Program-made: the position numbers and the translations under genes
Assembly (NCBI GenBank): GCA_021324855.1
Contig: JAJPIG010000031.1
Coordinates: 1 to 64,000, forward strand
Length of the DNA stretch: 64,000 nucleotides
Direction: 5' to 3'
DNA from: Pseudomonadota bacterium
GTDB taxonomy: Bacteria > Desulfobacterota > Binatia > Binatales > Binataceae
Notes under the pieces: model-generated
Seen by the model: the letters and a program-made list of their open reading frames with translations, nothing else
Database searches by the model: none
What the model was told of the DNA's origin: nothing
Shown here: positions 7,585-16,648 of the stretch, piece by piece
Layout of the letters: each line of letters begins with the position of its first letter
Numbering within the stretch: the stretch's first letter is position 1

Positions 7585-8384
7585 CTTCCGCAGCTGATGG
7601 ACGCAGCTCGGAGCAGCCGCTGAGCGGTCTCACGATCGTCATCACGCGTGCAGCGGGCGACAGCGCAACGCGCTTCGCCACAGCTCTGCGCGCAATGGGC
7701 GCCGAAGTGATCGAGTTCGCGACCATCGAGATCGCGCCGCTCGAAGATTATTCTGCCGTCGACAGTGCGATCGGGCGGCTCGACTCCTTCGATTGGGTGA
7801 TTTTTACCAGCGTCAACGGCGTCGAGGCGTTCATGAAGCGGCTCGAATTCTGCGGCCGCAAACCGCACGAGCTTTCGCGCGCGCGCCTCGGGGCGATCGG
7901 GCCCGCAACCGCCGCCCGCCTGAAGCGATACGGGCTCGCCGTCGATGCAATACCCGGCGAGTATCGCGCTGAAGCGATCATCGATGCGATCGGCGCAGCG
8001 GCGATTCGCGGCGCCCGCTTTCTGATTCCGCGTGCCGCGGTCGCGCGCGATGTGTTGCCGCGACTCCTCGCCCTAAAAGGCGCGGCCGAAGCCACCGTGG
8101 TGTCCGTATACTGTACGGTAATCGCGCCGGGACACATTTCGGAATCGTTACGCCAGCGGCTCGAAGGGGCCGATCTAATCACCTTCACGAGCTCGAGCAC
8201 GGTGAATAACTTTTGCGTCCGAGTCGGCAAGCTCCGGCCCGGCATGAAAGCCGCCGTAATCGGTCCGATCACCGCCGAGACGGCGCGCTCGCGGGGTTTC
8301 GAGATCGTCGCGATGCCGGCCGACTATACGATCGCCGGGCTGGTCGGGGCGATTCGCGATTGGGCCCTCAGCGCCCGGAAATAG
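7581..8384 (+). CDS. hemD: Uroporphyrinogen-III synthase
   Basis: 267 aa. Cyclises hydroxymethylbilane with ring-D inversion. The family has low sequence identity; support comes from the two-domain pattern (GLTIVITRAAGDSATRFA at the start, DWVIFTSVNGVEAFMKRL near 73-90, ITFTSSSTVNNF near 200-211, IGPITAETARSRGF near 228-241) and from position. GTG start inside the hemC stop region (GTGA overlap). The first 14 residues before GLTIVITRA look like a disordered lead. Confidence 0.93.
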   Translation: MTSAADGRSSEQPLSGLTIVITRAAGDSATRFATALRAMGAEVIEFATIEIAPLEDYSAVDSAIGRLDSFDWVIFTSVNGVEAFMKRLEFCGRKPHELSRARLGAIGPATAARLKRYGLAVDAIPGEYRAEAIIDAIGAAAIRGARFLIPRAAVARDVLPRLLALKGAAEATVVSVYCTVIAPGHISESLRQRLEGADLITFTSSSTVNNFCVRVGKLRPGMKAAVIGPITAETARSRGFEIVAMPADYTIAGLVGAIRDWALSARK

Positions 8385-8388
8385 CCTC

Positions 8389-8416
8389 TTCTTAACCGCG
8401 CCGTTCATTATATAAT
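8389..8416 (+). promoter_or_regulatory. Possible internal promoter for hemB
   Basis: The 64-nt gap between hemD and hemB holds a perfect TATAAT (8411-8416) in an AT-rich pocket that stands out from the surrounding GC-rich DNA. The best -35 at 16-nt spacing is TTCTTA, a poor match. The -10 is convincing by sight, the -35 is not. Confidence 0.4.
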
Positions 8417-8448
8417 TGCCTTGTCGCCGCTCATGCGGAGTCAAATCG

Positions 8449-9423
8449 ATGGCTTTCCCGATCACCCGCCCGCGCCGACTGCGCCGCACCGAAACACTCC
8501 GCCGCATGGTGCGCGAGACGCGCCTCTCAGCCGACGATCTGATCCATCCTCTGTTCGTCTGTCCCGGCCGTGACGTAGCGAAGCCGGTCGAATCAATGCC
8601 GGGCGTGGCGCAGCTCTCGGTCGACCGCGCAGTGGCCGAGGCGCGAGAGATCCATGCGGCCGGCGTGCCGGCGGTGCTGCTGTTCGGGATTCCGGAGCAT
8701 AAGGATGCTCGCGGCAGCGAGGCTTGGAGCGATCGCGGCGTGGTGCAACGCGCGTCCGCTGAGATCAAGGAGCATCTTCCGGAACTCGCTGTGATTACCG
8801 ATGTCTGTCTTTGCGAATATACCGACCATGGACATTGCGGAGTGCTGAGCGGCGACGAGGTTGACAACGATGCGACACTCGAGCTGCTGGCACGCGAAGC
8901 GCTTTCGCATGCGCGGGCCGGCGCCGACCTGGTTGCGCCCTCCGACATGATGGACGGACGGGTCGGTGCGATTCGGAGCGCGCTGGACGAAAACGGCTAC
9001 GCGCAGATTCCAATCATGGCGTATGCGGCGAAGTTCGCTTCGGCTTTCTATGGCCCGTTTCGCGAGGCGGCGGAATCCGCTCCGCAATTCGGCGATCGCC
9101 GCTCGTATCAAATGGATCCGGCGAACGGCGATGAGGCGATGCGCGAAATAGCGCTCGATCTCGAAGAAGGGGCGGACATCGTGATGGTGAAGCCGGCGAT
9201 GCCGTACCTCGACCTGATTCATCGCGCGCGCCTCGAGTTCAACTGCCCGCTCGCTGCCTACAACGTCTCAGGTGAGTACGCGATGGTCCGCGCGGCCGGC
9301 CTCAACGGCTGGATCGACGAGGAGCGCGCAGTGATGGAGATTCTGACCGGAATCAAGCGCGCGGGCGCCGATCTGATCCTGACGTATTTCGCCAAATCAG
9401 TTGCGCGTCGGCTGAACGCCTGA
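8449..9423 (+). CDS. hemB: Porphobilinogen synthase (5-aminolaevulinate dehydratase)
   Basis: 324 aa. Condenses two 5-aminolaevulinates to porphobilinogen. The zinc-site cysteines are all present (C120, C122, C130 in [14 protein letters not shown]), so this is a zinc-dependent type, not the Asp/Mg type. The two Schiff-base lysines are K195 (YAAKFAS) and K248 (MVKPAMP). Start at the ATG ([10 protein letters not shown]); an in-frame TTG upstream overlaps the -10 box and is unlikely. Last gene of the tetrapyrrole operon. Confidence 0.97.
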   Translation: MAFPITRPRRLRRTETLRRMVRETRLSADDLIHPLFVCPGRDVAKPVESMPGVAQLSVDRAVAEAREIHAAGVPAVLLFGIPEHKDARGSEAWSDRGVVQRASAEIKEHLPELAVITDVCLCEYTDHGHCGVLSGDEVDNDATLELLAREALSHARAGADLVAPSDMMDGRVGAIRSALDENGYAQIPIMAYAAKFASAFYGPFREAAESAPQFGDRRSYQMDPANGDEAMREIALDLEEGADIVMVKPAMPYLDLIHRARLEFNCPLAAYNVSGEYAMVRAAGLNGWIDEERAVMEILTGIKRAGADLILTYFAKSVARRLNA

Positions 9424-9426
9424 ATC

Positions 9427-9768
9427 CTATTTGACCCGGTGTAGTCCGCGACGCGTTGGACGCTGGGGCGGGCGACCGGGTGAGGGCGGTGCAGCGCTGC
9501 GCTTTCCCGCTTGCGAATGCCAGGGACGCACCGCGCCCGGAATCTGACGCCGGCTTTCGCGGGGCCGCTCGAACATCCCGAAGATCAGCGCCATCGGCCA
9601 GCAAAGCGCGATGATCACCCAGCTCGTGTACTCAAGCCCGATTAGCGTTGCGAGAATCGAACCGAAGGCCGCTCCGATCGCGAAGATCAGTGCGTGGCGA
9701 AAGCCAGGGTAGGTGCGGCGTTGGCCGGCTCCGTTGGAGGTGGCGGAGTTGCCGTTCAAAAACCTCAT
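9427..9768 (-). CDS. Hypothetical two-helix membrane protein
   Basis: 113 aa. Two hydrophobic helices (about 25-42 and 48-65, HALIFAIGAAFGSILATLIG and TSWVIIALCWPMALIFGMF) form a hairpin, followed by an Arg/Pro-rich basic tail of about 45 residues. No family recognised. Good ribosome-binding site GGAG seven bases before ATG. Convergent with hemB, whose stop is 3 nt away. Confidence 0.6.
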   Translation of the reverse strand: MRFLNGNSATSNGAGQRRTYPGFRHALIFAIGAAFGSILATLIGLEYTSWVIIALCWPMALIFGMFERPRESRRQIPGAVRPWHSQAGKRSAAPPSPGRPPQRPTRRGLHRVK

Positions 9769-9902
9769 CTTGCATCTCCGTTGCAGAACTATTGATACGC
9801 CGGCGATTTACACGGGCTCTATGCGCCCTGAGCTATCCCCCTCATTAAATAAAGCATAGCGCAGGCATTACATTGCTTGCCATAGACGGAGCTTAAAGCC
9901 GG

Positions 9903-10673
9903 CTACTCGCGGTTCTTTTCGTGCCGATGTTGCTCGTAGTAGGTGCGCATCGCGGCGAGCGCGCGACGCTGATGATACTCGAGTTCGTCGTCTGGATAGC
10001 GATGCTCCGGGCCGAGCACGCATCCCGCCCGCGCATGGCATCGTGGGGCGCAGTCCGCCTCGACTTCAGCCCGATAAACCGCGCATCGGGCCGCGTTCCA
10101 ACCGGTCGCGGCGCTGACTGCGCCGACCGGGCAGGCGGAAATGCAGGTTCGCGCAGCGCATCGCGGACATGGATCGAACCCCACCGCCGCGCCCGGCTGG
10201 TCGAGATCAACGTCAAGAAAGATTGCAGCCCGAAACGCTATCCACGGCCCATACACGGGATGAACCAGGACGCCCAAAATACTTGGCGTGCCGAGTCCGG
10301 CAAGCCGGGCGATCTCGATGAAATTGAAACTCACGGGCGAGTCGAGGAACGGAAAGGCCGCGGCAGCTTCGAGGCCCAGGCCGGCGAGCGCGGGTAGCAG
10401 CCTCCGCCCGACGACTTCACAGGTGAAGTCATCGAGCGGATGCTGCCGATCCCACCATCCGGGGTGGGCCGCGGCGTGCGCCGAAAGCGCGCGCCACAGC
10501 CCCCCCCCGCCGTTGCCCAGCACGATCATCGAGCGTGCGCGCGGATGCACCGCGCGCACGCTCGAAGCCGCCCCGGCGCCGGTCGCCGTATAGCGCGAGG
10601 TGGGAATCGCCGCCACCAGGTTGAATCCATACGGCGCAGCGAGAGCGCGCACCAACTCGAGCGGATCTTTCAT
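9903..10673 (-). CDS. Two-cluster 4Fe-4S protein related to epoxyqueuosine reductase
   Basis: 256 aa. N-terminal part resembles the QueG/DUF1730 region (RAVHPRARSMIVLGNG at about 41-56). The C-terminal half has a CP-containing ferredoxin motif, C-x2-C-x4-C-x3-CP (PCPRCAARTCISACPVGAV), and a second set of cysteines (ARCAVYR, DCAPRCHARAGC) for another cluster. It lacks the C-terminal repeat region of full QueG, so the substrate is uncertain. ATG start overlaps the stop of the upstream gene (ATGA). Residues 37-48 are encoded by one side of a long inverted repeat, and a run of nine G lies in the codons for GNGGGG, a possible slippage site. Confidence 0.75.
   Translation of the reverse strand: MKDPLELVRALAAPYGFNLVAAIPTSRYTATGAGAASSVRAVHPRARSMIVLGNGGGGLWRALSAHAAAHPGWWDRQHPLDDFTCEVVGRRLLPALAGLGLEAAAAFPFLDSPVSFNFIEIARLAGLGTPSILGVLVHPVYGPWIAFRAAIFLDVDLDQPGAAVGFDPCPRCAARTCISACPVGAVSAATGWNAARCAVYRAEVEADCAPRCHARAGCVLGPEHRYPDDELEYHQRRALAAMRTYYEQHRHEKNRE
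10500..10508 (-). repeat. Poly-G tract in coding sequence
   Basis: Nine consecutive G on the coding (minus) strand inside the Fe-S protein gene. Tracts of this length can slip during replication and shift the frame. Confidence 0.7.
10529..10565 (-). repeat. 16-bp perfect inverted repeat inside coding sequence
   Basis: Arms 10529-10544 and 10550-10565 are perfect reverse complements; spacer ATGCA. It encodes about residues 37-48 of the Fe-S protein, in a stretch that aligns to a conserved part of the family. Confidence 0.85.
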
Positions 10674-11140
10674 GCGCGAGCGCGAATCAGCTCGAGCGCC
10701 AGCTCGACCGCGGCGCGCGCCGAGTTGGCACGTTTGAGGCCCGCGATTTCCGCCCACGCATCGAGCGCGATCACCGGGCGTCCGATTTTCAGTGCCATCG
10801 CGATTTCCGACAGGGTGCCGGCCTCGCCGGCAAGCGCGATCAGCACATCGGCGCTGGCGGCCACGATCACATTGCGCGCCTCGCCCATCCCGGTCGCGAT
10901 GACGAATTCGATATGCGCGTTCGCGCCGCTATGCTCGTAGCCCGGAATTATTCCGATCGTGTGACCGCCGGCTTTGCGGGCGCCGCGCGCCGCTGCTTCC
11001 ATCACTCCGCCGCATCCGCCGCATACCAGGGTCGCACCGCCCGCGGCGATTTCGTAGCCGACTTCTTCGGCTTGCTCGCACAGCGCGGGTGACGCTTGAC
11101 CCGCGCCGACCACTGCGATCGCAGGCCGCCGCGCGTTCAT
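10670..11140 (-). CDS. LOG-like Rossmann protein (TIGR00725 type)
   Basis: 156 aa. Family features: AVVGAGQASPALCEQAEEVG at the start, CGGCGGVMEAAARGA (the GGxGxMEA nucleotide-binding loop) at about 44-58, and LAGEAGTLSEIAMALKIG near 112-129, equivalent to the PGGxGTxxE motif of LOG phosphoribohydrolases but with GEAGT in place of PGGxGT. Function of this subfamily is not established. ATG overlaps the stop of the HAD gene (ATGA), and its own stop overlaps the next ATG, so the three genes are translationally coupled. Confidence 0.82.
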   Translation of the reverse strand: MNARRPAIAVVGAGQASPALCEQAEEVGYEIAAGGATLVCGGCGGVMEAAARGARKAGGHTIGIIPGYEHSGANAHIEFVIATGMGEARNVIVAASADVLIALAGEAGTLSEIAMALKIGRPVIALDAWAEIAGLKRANSARAAVELALELIRARA

Positions 11141-11904
11141 TTGATGCTCGCGAGCAGGGCTGGTAATTCGCTGAGGTCCTTGATCGTGTAGTCGGGCGCG
11201 GGAATTTCCGGCGCGAGTTGCGCGTTGCGATGGTTCAGCCAGACGGTATACATCCCGGCCTGATGTGCGCCGAGCACGTCGTAGCGCGGGGTGTCGCCGA
11301 CGAAGAGAATTTCCGCGGGCTCGCATTCGAGCATCGTGGCAATCTGACGGAAAACATCGGGATGGGGCTTTCTAAGCCCGATGTCGGCCGAAATGATGAT
11401 CGCATCGAAGAGGCCGGCGATCCCCGTGTCCCGGACGATCTGATGACCGGTTTCGGAGTCGTCGAAGTTCGAAAGCAGGCCAAGCCGGTAATCCGGCGCG
11501 ATTGCGCGCACCGCCGCGATCCAGTCCGGCGGCGCCCAGGTCACCTCGCGCACCCCGGACATATGGAGGCGCCTGAGCTCTGCGGCGAGTTCGCGCACTT
11601 CGGCATCGTTGCCGAGCCCGAGCCGCTCGAGCATCCGCATGAATCGATCGAGGCAGCTTACTTCGATCGCGTCGCGCTCGCGCTGCGCGTCGATCTCCTT
11701 AAGCACCTCGAAGTAGGTGTTGATTGCATGCTCGCGATCGAAGCGATCAACGATCGCCTTCTCCAGATGATCGATGAACCACGGGACGGTGCTGCGGAAT
11801 TCGCGGCCGCCCCACGCAAACATCGGCAGCCGCTCCGGATCCCATCGGACCAGCGTATCGAACAGATCAAGGACCACGGCTTTGATAAGCGGACGCTCGG
11901 CCAT
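11137..11904 (-). CDS. HAD superfamily hydrolase
   Basis: 255 aa. Motif I is DLFDTL (D13 nucleophile; second Asp replaced by the usual x-D-T form), motif II is LLSNFDDS (about 147-154), motif III Lys in LRKPHPDVF, motif IV in VGDTPRYDVLGAHQAGM. This is the 2-haloacid dehalogenase-like or phosphoglycolate phosphatase-like group with a helical cap. Substrate unknown. First gene of a three-gene coupled set, 4 nt after the DUF4149 gene. Confidence 0.88.
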   Translation of the reverse strand: MAERPLIKAVVLDLFDTLVRWDPERLPMFAWGGREFRSTVPWFIDHLEKAIVDRFDREHAINTYFEVLKEIDAQRERDAIEVSCLDRFMRMLERLGLGNDAEVRELAAELRRLHMSGVREVTWAPPDWIAAVRAIAPDYRLGLLSNFDDSETGHQIVRDTGIAGLFDAIIISADIGLRKPHPDVFRQIATMLECEPAEILFVGDTPRYDVLGAHQAGMYTVWLNHRNAQLAPEIPAPDYTIKDLSELPALLASIK

Positions 11905-11908
11905 CGAT

Positions 11909-12373
11909 TCACTTCCGCGATGACAATGCGGCGGCGGTCGCGATCAGCGCAACTAGGTTGAGGCCGCCGGTAATCGTAAACAGCGTCGCCGACAAATGGT
12001 GCAGACGGTCGAACTCCGCTTTGCGCGCCGGGTCCGGGCTCGCCTCTTCGGCGACCGTGCGAATCGCGTGGACGCGGGGCGCGATCATTAGGCCGTCGTA
12101 GAGCGTGACGCCCAGGGCGATCGCGAGCACGACCGCCGCAGCCATCCACCAGCCGCGGGGACCGCGGGCGAACGCCAGGTAAAGCGCGAGCAGCAGGCCG
12201 ACCGCGCCGCATAGATAGGCCATCACGTGGTAGCGCGGGAACACGACCGTCACGACCGCGCCCGCTTGCGCCACGGTCAGACGGGTAAAAAGGACTGGCG
12301 CGACGATGCTGCCGAAAAAAACGATCCCGCCCAGCCATAGGACCAGGCAAAGCAGATAGAAGAACAGCGCCAT
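11909..12373 (-). CDS. DUF4149 integral membrane protein
   Basis: 154 aa, four hydrophobic segments; starts MALFFYLLCLVLWLGGIVFFG and has a conserved RLHHLSATLF segment before the last helix, typical of the DUF4149/TMEM205-like family. Role unknown. The ATG is chosen over an in-frame TTG 27 nt upstream. It is 42 nt after the DUF2203 gene and 4 nt before the HAD gene. Confidence 0.8.
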   Translation of the reverse strand: MALFFYLLCLVLWLGGIVFFGSIVAPVLFTRLTVAQAGAVVTVVFPRYHVMAYLCGAVGLLLALYLAFARGPRGWWMAAAVVLAIALGVTLYDGLMIAPRVHAIRTVAEEASPDPARKAEFDRLHHLSATLFTITGGLNLVALIATAAALSSRK

Positions 12374-12415
12374 CGGGATGTCCCGGCTATTGTAGCGCAA
12401 GCAAGCCCGGCCAGC

Positions 12416-12871
12416 TCAATTCAGGTACGTTTTCGGCGCACCGCGCAACGGTTTGCGCCCGGCGAAGCCGTCCTCGATAGAATGCCACGCGATCACGTGC
12501 GGCTCGCCATACTGCCAGCACAGGAAGGCGATTTCTCCATCCGAGTCGAACGGAAAATCGACCAGACCCTGTTCGATGTCCTTGAGGATGCAGCCGAAGC
12601 TTTCGATTTGTGCCGCCATCTCAGCCATCCGGTTGGCGATCTCCCTGAGTTCGGGACTCGATTCCATGAGCTGATTGAAATCCGCTCCAGCCAGGCCGCG
12701 ATCGGCGCGGGTCAGGTTGGCGACGGCGGTGCGCAGATTGGTCGCTTCGACCTGCAGCTCGCGCATCAGCACCTCGAGCCGCGGGATCAGTTCGTTGGCT
12801 TCCAACGGGGTGAAAAGTCTCTCGAAACGCTCACTCGGCAAGCGCGTTACTCCGGCATTGGCACGGTGCAC
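12416..12871 (-). CDS. DUF2203 family protein
   Basis: 151 aa, GTG start. Reads FTPLEANELIPRLEVL near the N-terminus, a central helical region, then GCILKDIEQGLVDFPF, IAFLCWQYGEP and AWHSIEDGFAGRKPL, which is the full DUF2203 pattern. Family function is unknown. First gene of the minus-strand run; it diverges from lon with about 123 bp between them. Confidence 0.88.
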   Translation of the reverse strand: MHRANAGVTRLPSERFERLFTPLEANELIPRLEVLMRELQVEATNLRTAVANLTRADRGLAGADFNQLMESSPELREIANRMAEMAAQIESFGCILKDIEQGLVDFPFDSDGEIAFLCWQYGEPHVIAWHSIEDGFAGRKPLRGAPKTYLN

Positions 12872-12994
12872 AAACCGTGGTTAACCTATAACAAGGTGGG
12901 TACCTTCGCCTGCGCCAAGTCCGTATACTACGCAAACTGCGGATTTTGTGGAAGCGCGGTCGGCGAAGAGCATCCCCCGGAATAAGAAGGCATC

Positions 12995-15421
12995 ATGGCA
13001 GAGAAAACCAAAGGGGAGCGGCGTTTTGAGCTGGAGGAAGATCTCAGCGGAGTGGAGATTCCGGCCGAGTTGCCGGTGTTGCCGCTGCGCGGGATCGTAA
13101 TCTTCCCGAGCCAGATTCATCCATTCCTGGTCTCACGGCCGTCGTCGCTCAAGCTAATCGAAGAAGTCGAAGGCCCGCGGATTATTGCGCTCGCGGCGCA
13201 GAAGAATCCAGAAGAGGAAAGCCCGCGGCCCGACGGCCTGTACCAGCGTGGCACCGCGGTCCGCATTCTGAAAGTCCTCAAATACCCCGACCAGAGCGTG
13301 CGAGTGCTGGTGCAGGGACTGGCGCGGATCGAGCTCGAGGAGTTCACCAGTCTCGATCCTTATTTCGTCGCGCGCGTGCGGCGGCTGAGCGAGACCTTCA
13401 CTCACGACAAGGAGAGTGAAGCACTCCAGGCACATCTGGTCAGCCAGTTCTCCAAGTTCGTTTCGCTGGTCCCGTATCTACCCGACGAATTGCAGGTGAT
13501 GGCGATGCAGGTTCGCGAGCCCGGCCGGCTCACCGACCTGGTCGCATCGTATCTGAAGATCGCTGTCGAGGAGGCGCAGGACCTGCTGGCCTCGCTCGAC
13601 GTGCGTGCGCGGCTCGAGAAGCTGATCGCGATTCTCACGCGCGAGATCGAACTGCTCGAGCTTGGTCACAAGATCCAGTCGCAGGTGCAGACCGAGCTTA
13701 ACAAGAACCAGCGCGAGTATTACCTGCGCCAGCAGCTCAAGGCCATCCAGAAGGAGCTGGGCGAAGGCGATCAGCGCCTGTCCGAGATCGAGGACATCGA
13801 GCGCAAGATCCTCGAAGCCAAGATGCCGGAGGAGGCGCGCAAGGCGGCCGACAAGGAACTCGAGCGGCTCAAGATGATTCCGCCCGAGTCGGCAGAGCAC
13901 ACCGTCGTCCGCACGTATCTTGACTGGCTCACCGCGCTGCCGTGGAGCGTCGCGAGCACCGACAACCTCGATATCAAGCACGCGCGCCAGGTGCTCGATG
14001 AAGACCACTACGATCTCGAAAAGGTCAAGGAGCGCATTCTCGAGTTTCTCGCGGTACGCAAGCTGAAACAGGATACCAAGGGCCCGATCCTCTGTTTCGT
14101 CGGCCCGCCGGGCACCGGCAAGACCTCGCTCGGGCGATCGATCGCACGCGCGCTCGGCCGCAAGTTCGTGCGCCTCTCGCTGGGCGGCATCCGCGATGAA
14201 GCCGAGATTCGAGGCCATCGGCGAACCTACATCGGCTCGCTGCCTGGCCGGATTATCCAGGGCATCCGCAACGCCGGGACGAAGAACCCGCTGTTCATCC
14301 TCGATGAGGTCGACAAACTCGGCGCGGATTTCCGCGGCGACCCCGCATCAGCGTTGCTCGAAGTACTCGATCCGGAGCAGAACAACACGTTCTCGGATCA
14401 TTATCTCGATGTGCCGTTCGATCTCTCGGGCGTGCTGTTCATCACCACTGCGAATGTGCTCGACACCATCCCGGCCCCACTCCGCGATCGGATGGAAGTG
14501 CTGGAACTGCCGGGTTACACCGAGGAAGAGAAGCTGCAGATCGTCGAACGTCACCTGGTGCCGAAGCAACTTAAGGAAAACGGCCTCGAAGCAACTAAGA
14601 TCGAGTTTCCTCCCGATGCGATGGCTGAGGTGATTCGCAGCTACACACGCGAGGCGGGGCTGCGTAATCTCGAACGCGAAATCGCGCGCATCTGCCGCAA
14701 GATCGCCCGTTCGATCACCGAGGGCGAGCAGCCGCCCGAGCGCGTGACGGTCGAGAGCCTCAACAAGTATCTCGGCCCGCCGAAGTTCTACCCCGAGGTT
14801 GCCGAGCGCGGACACGAGCCCGGGGTCGCAACGGGGTTGGCATGGACGCCGAACGGCGGCGACATCCTCTTCATCGAAAGTACGCGGATGAGCGGGCAGA
14901 AGGGGCTGACGCTCACGGGCTCGTTGGGCGACGTGATGAAGGAGTCGGCGCAGGCGGCGCTGTCGTACGTGCGTTCGCGCGCCGATCGTCTCGGCGTGCC
15001 GATCGATTTCTTCGAGAAGTCCGATCTCCACGTGCATATTCCCGCCGGTGGAATTCCGAAGGATGGACCGTCAGCGGGCGTGACCGTGGCCGCCTCGCTC
15101 GCCTCGCTGCTGAGCGGACGTCCGGTGCGCTCGGATGTCGCGATGACCGGCGAGATCACGCTGCGCGGCAAGGTGCTGCCTGTCGGCGGCATCAAGGAAA
15201 AGGTGCTCGCCGCGCGCCGCGCCGGAATCAAAACCGTCATCCTGCCGCGGCGCAACGAACGCGATCTCGAGGACATCCCGCCCGAGGTCAGGAACGAATT
15301 GAAGTTCATCTTCGTCGACACGGTCGATGAAGTGTTGAGCGCGGTGCTGCAGCCTGCCGGCAATCACGAAAATGCAGAGGCATCGCCACGCTCCGCCGAG
15401 CGCACCACAGTCCTGAACTAA
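12995..15421 (+). CDS. lon: ATP-dependent protease Lon (endopeptidase La)
   Basis: 808 aa, standard bacterial LonA length. N-terminal substrate-binding domain ([14 protein letters not shown]), coiled-coil linker ([17 protein letters not shown]), AAA+ module with Walker [10 protein letters not shown] at about 370-378 and Walker [10 protein letters not shown], and C-terminal Ser-Lys protease domain with catalytic S693 (KDGPSAGVT) and K734 (GGIKEK). Degrades misfolded and regulatory proteins in the cytoplasm. ATG start with AAGAAGG upstream. Single-gene unit followed by a 144-bp gap before galT. Confidence 0.98.
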   Translation: MAEKTKGERRFELEEDLSGVEIPAELPVLPLRGIVIFPSQIHPFLVSRPSSLKLIEEVEGPRIIALAAQKNPEEESPRPDGLYQRGTAVRILKVLKYPDQSVRVLVQGLARIELEEFTSLDPYFVARVRRLSETFTHDKESEALQAHLVSQFSKFVSLVPYLPDELQVMAMQVREPGRLTDLVASYLKIAVEEAQDLLASLDVRARLEKLIAILTREIELLELGHKIQSQVQTELNKNQREYYLRQQLKAIQKELGEGDQRLSEIEDIERKILEAKMPEEARKAADKELERLKMIPPESAEHTVVRTYLDWLTALPWSVASTDNLDIKHARQVLDEDHYDLEKVKERILEFLAVRKLKQDTKGPILCFVGPPGTGKTSLGRSIARALGRKFVRLSLGGIRDEAEIRGHRRTYIGSLPGRIIQGIRNAGTKNPLFILDEVDKLGADFRGDPASALLEVLDPEQNNTFSDHYLDVPFDLSGVLFITTANVLDTIPAPLRDRMEVLELPGYTEEEKLQIVERHLVPKQLKENGLEATKIEFPPDAMAEVIRSYTREAGLRNLEREIARICRKIARSITEGEQPPERVTVESLNKYLGPPKFYPEVAERGHEPGVATGLAWTPNGGDILFIESTRMSGQKGLTLTGSLGDVMKESAQAALSYVRSRADRLGVPIDFFEKSDLHVHIPAGGIPKDGPSAGVTVAASLASLLSGRPVRSDVAMTGEITLRGKVLPVGGIKEKVLAARRAGIKTVILPRRNERDLEDIPPEVRNELKFIFVDTVDEVLSAVLQPAGNHENAEASPRSAERTTVLN

Positions 15422-15518
15422 GGTTTCTGATCGCTTCCGACACGCGTTTACCGGCGGGACAGCGGATCGCAGGGCGATGATTCCATCGCCGTGATGATTC
15501 GTCCTATGATATTAATAG

Positions 15519-15541
15519 CTATGACGAGCGCGATGTCATAG
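15519..15541 (+). promoter_or_regulatory. Inverted repeat upstream of galT
   Basis: Perfect 7-bp dyad (15519-15525 and 15535-15541, 9-nt centre) between a TATGAT box (15505-15510) and the galT start. Placement suits an operator, but nothing shows which protein would bind. Confidence 0.3.
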
Positions 15542-15565
15542 TTCCGCTCCGAGAAGCTTTTAGAG

Positions 15566-16606
15566 ATGCCTGAGTTGAGAAAGGATCCGGTCGTCGGCCG
15601 CTGGGTCATCATGGCGACCGAACGCAGCAAACGACCGTCAGACTTCGCCAAGGAACGCGAGCCGCGCAAGGGCACGCCATGCGTCTTCTGCGCCGGAATG
15701 GAACATCTGACGCCGCCCGAGGTCCGCTCGTATCGCGATGACACCAGTGCTGCGAATCAGCCTGGATGGCGCGTGCGCACCGTGCCCAACAAGTTTCCTG
15801 CCCTCCGCATCGAAGGACCGCCGGGGAGGCGCGGCGAGGGTCTTTACGATCTGATGAACGGGATCGGCGCCCACGAGGTCATCATCGAGACGCCGGACCA
15901 CGACCTCGGGATGGCCGACTACGAGCCGCGCCAGATCGAGGAAGTGCTCTGGATGTATCGCGAGCGCGTGCTCGACCTCTCGAAGGATGAGCGCTTTCGC
16001 TACGCGATCGTGTTCAAGAATCACGGCGCAGAAGCGGGCGCCAGCCTGGAACATCCGCACTCGCAACTGATCGCGCTGCCAATCGTTCCGCTCAATGTGC
16101 AGCAGGAGTTGCGCGGCGCAAACGGCTACTACGGGCTCAAGGAGCGCTGCATCTTCTGCGATGTCGTGAGCCAGGAGAGCCGCGACGGCCGGCGCGTCGT
16201 CTTCGAGAGCGAGCGCTTCATCGCGGCAAGCCCCTTTGCGGCGCGCTTCCCGTTCGAGATCTGGATTCTGCCCAGGGAGCACGGATCGCATTTCGAACGC
16301 GCGTCGGCGCCGGAGTATCGCGACCTCGCGATGGTTCTGAAGGCGACGCTGGGAGCGCTAAAGACGGCCCTTGATGATCCGCCGTTCAATTACATCATCC
16401 ACTCCGCCCCCTTGCGCGAGGAGGGCAGCAACCACTACCACTGGCATGTGGAGATCACGCCCGCGCTGACCAAGGTGGCGGGTTTCGAAGTCGGCACCGG
16501 TTTCTATATAAATCCTGTGCCGCCCGAGACCGCTGCGGCCCATCTGCGCGCCGTCTTGAACGGTGCCGCCGAGCCGGCCGGACTGACCCAGGCCCCGACG
16601 GGCTGA
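15566..16606 (+). CDS. galT: Galactose-1-phosphate uridylyltransferase
   Basis: 346 aa. Exchanges UMP between UDP-glucose and galactose-1-phosphate in the Leloir pathway, via a uridylyl-His. Opens LRKDPVVGRWVIMATER; active-site HPH is H163-P-H165 in LEHPHSQL; zinc-type cysteines CVFC near residue 36-39 and CIFC near 197-200; the C-terminal NHYHWHVEI segment is typical. No galK or galE is nearby; glgA follows, so it may act on sugar nucleotide supply for polysaccharides. Confidence 0.94.
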   Translation: MPELRKDPVVGRWVIMATERSKRPSDFAKEREPRKGTPCVFCAGMEHLTPPEVRSYRDDTSAANQPGWRVRTVPNKFPALRIEGPPGRRGEGLYDLMNGIGAHEVIIETPDHDLGMADYEPRQIEEVLWMYRERVLDLSKDERFRYAIVFKNHGAEAGASLEHPHSQLIALPIVPLNVQQELRGANGYYGLKERCIFCDVVSQESRDGRRVVFESERFIAASPFAARFPFEIWILPREHGSHFERASAPEYRDLAMVLKATLGALKTALDDPPFNYIIHSAPLREEGSNHYHWHVEITPALTKVAGFEVGTGFYINPVPPETAAAHLRAVLNGAAEPAGLTQAPTG

Positions 16607-16648
16607 GGCCGGATTTTCCGGCGCTGAATTGCAGGCTGATGTTTGGGG

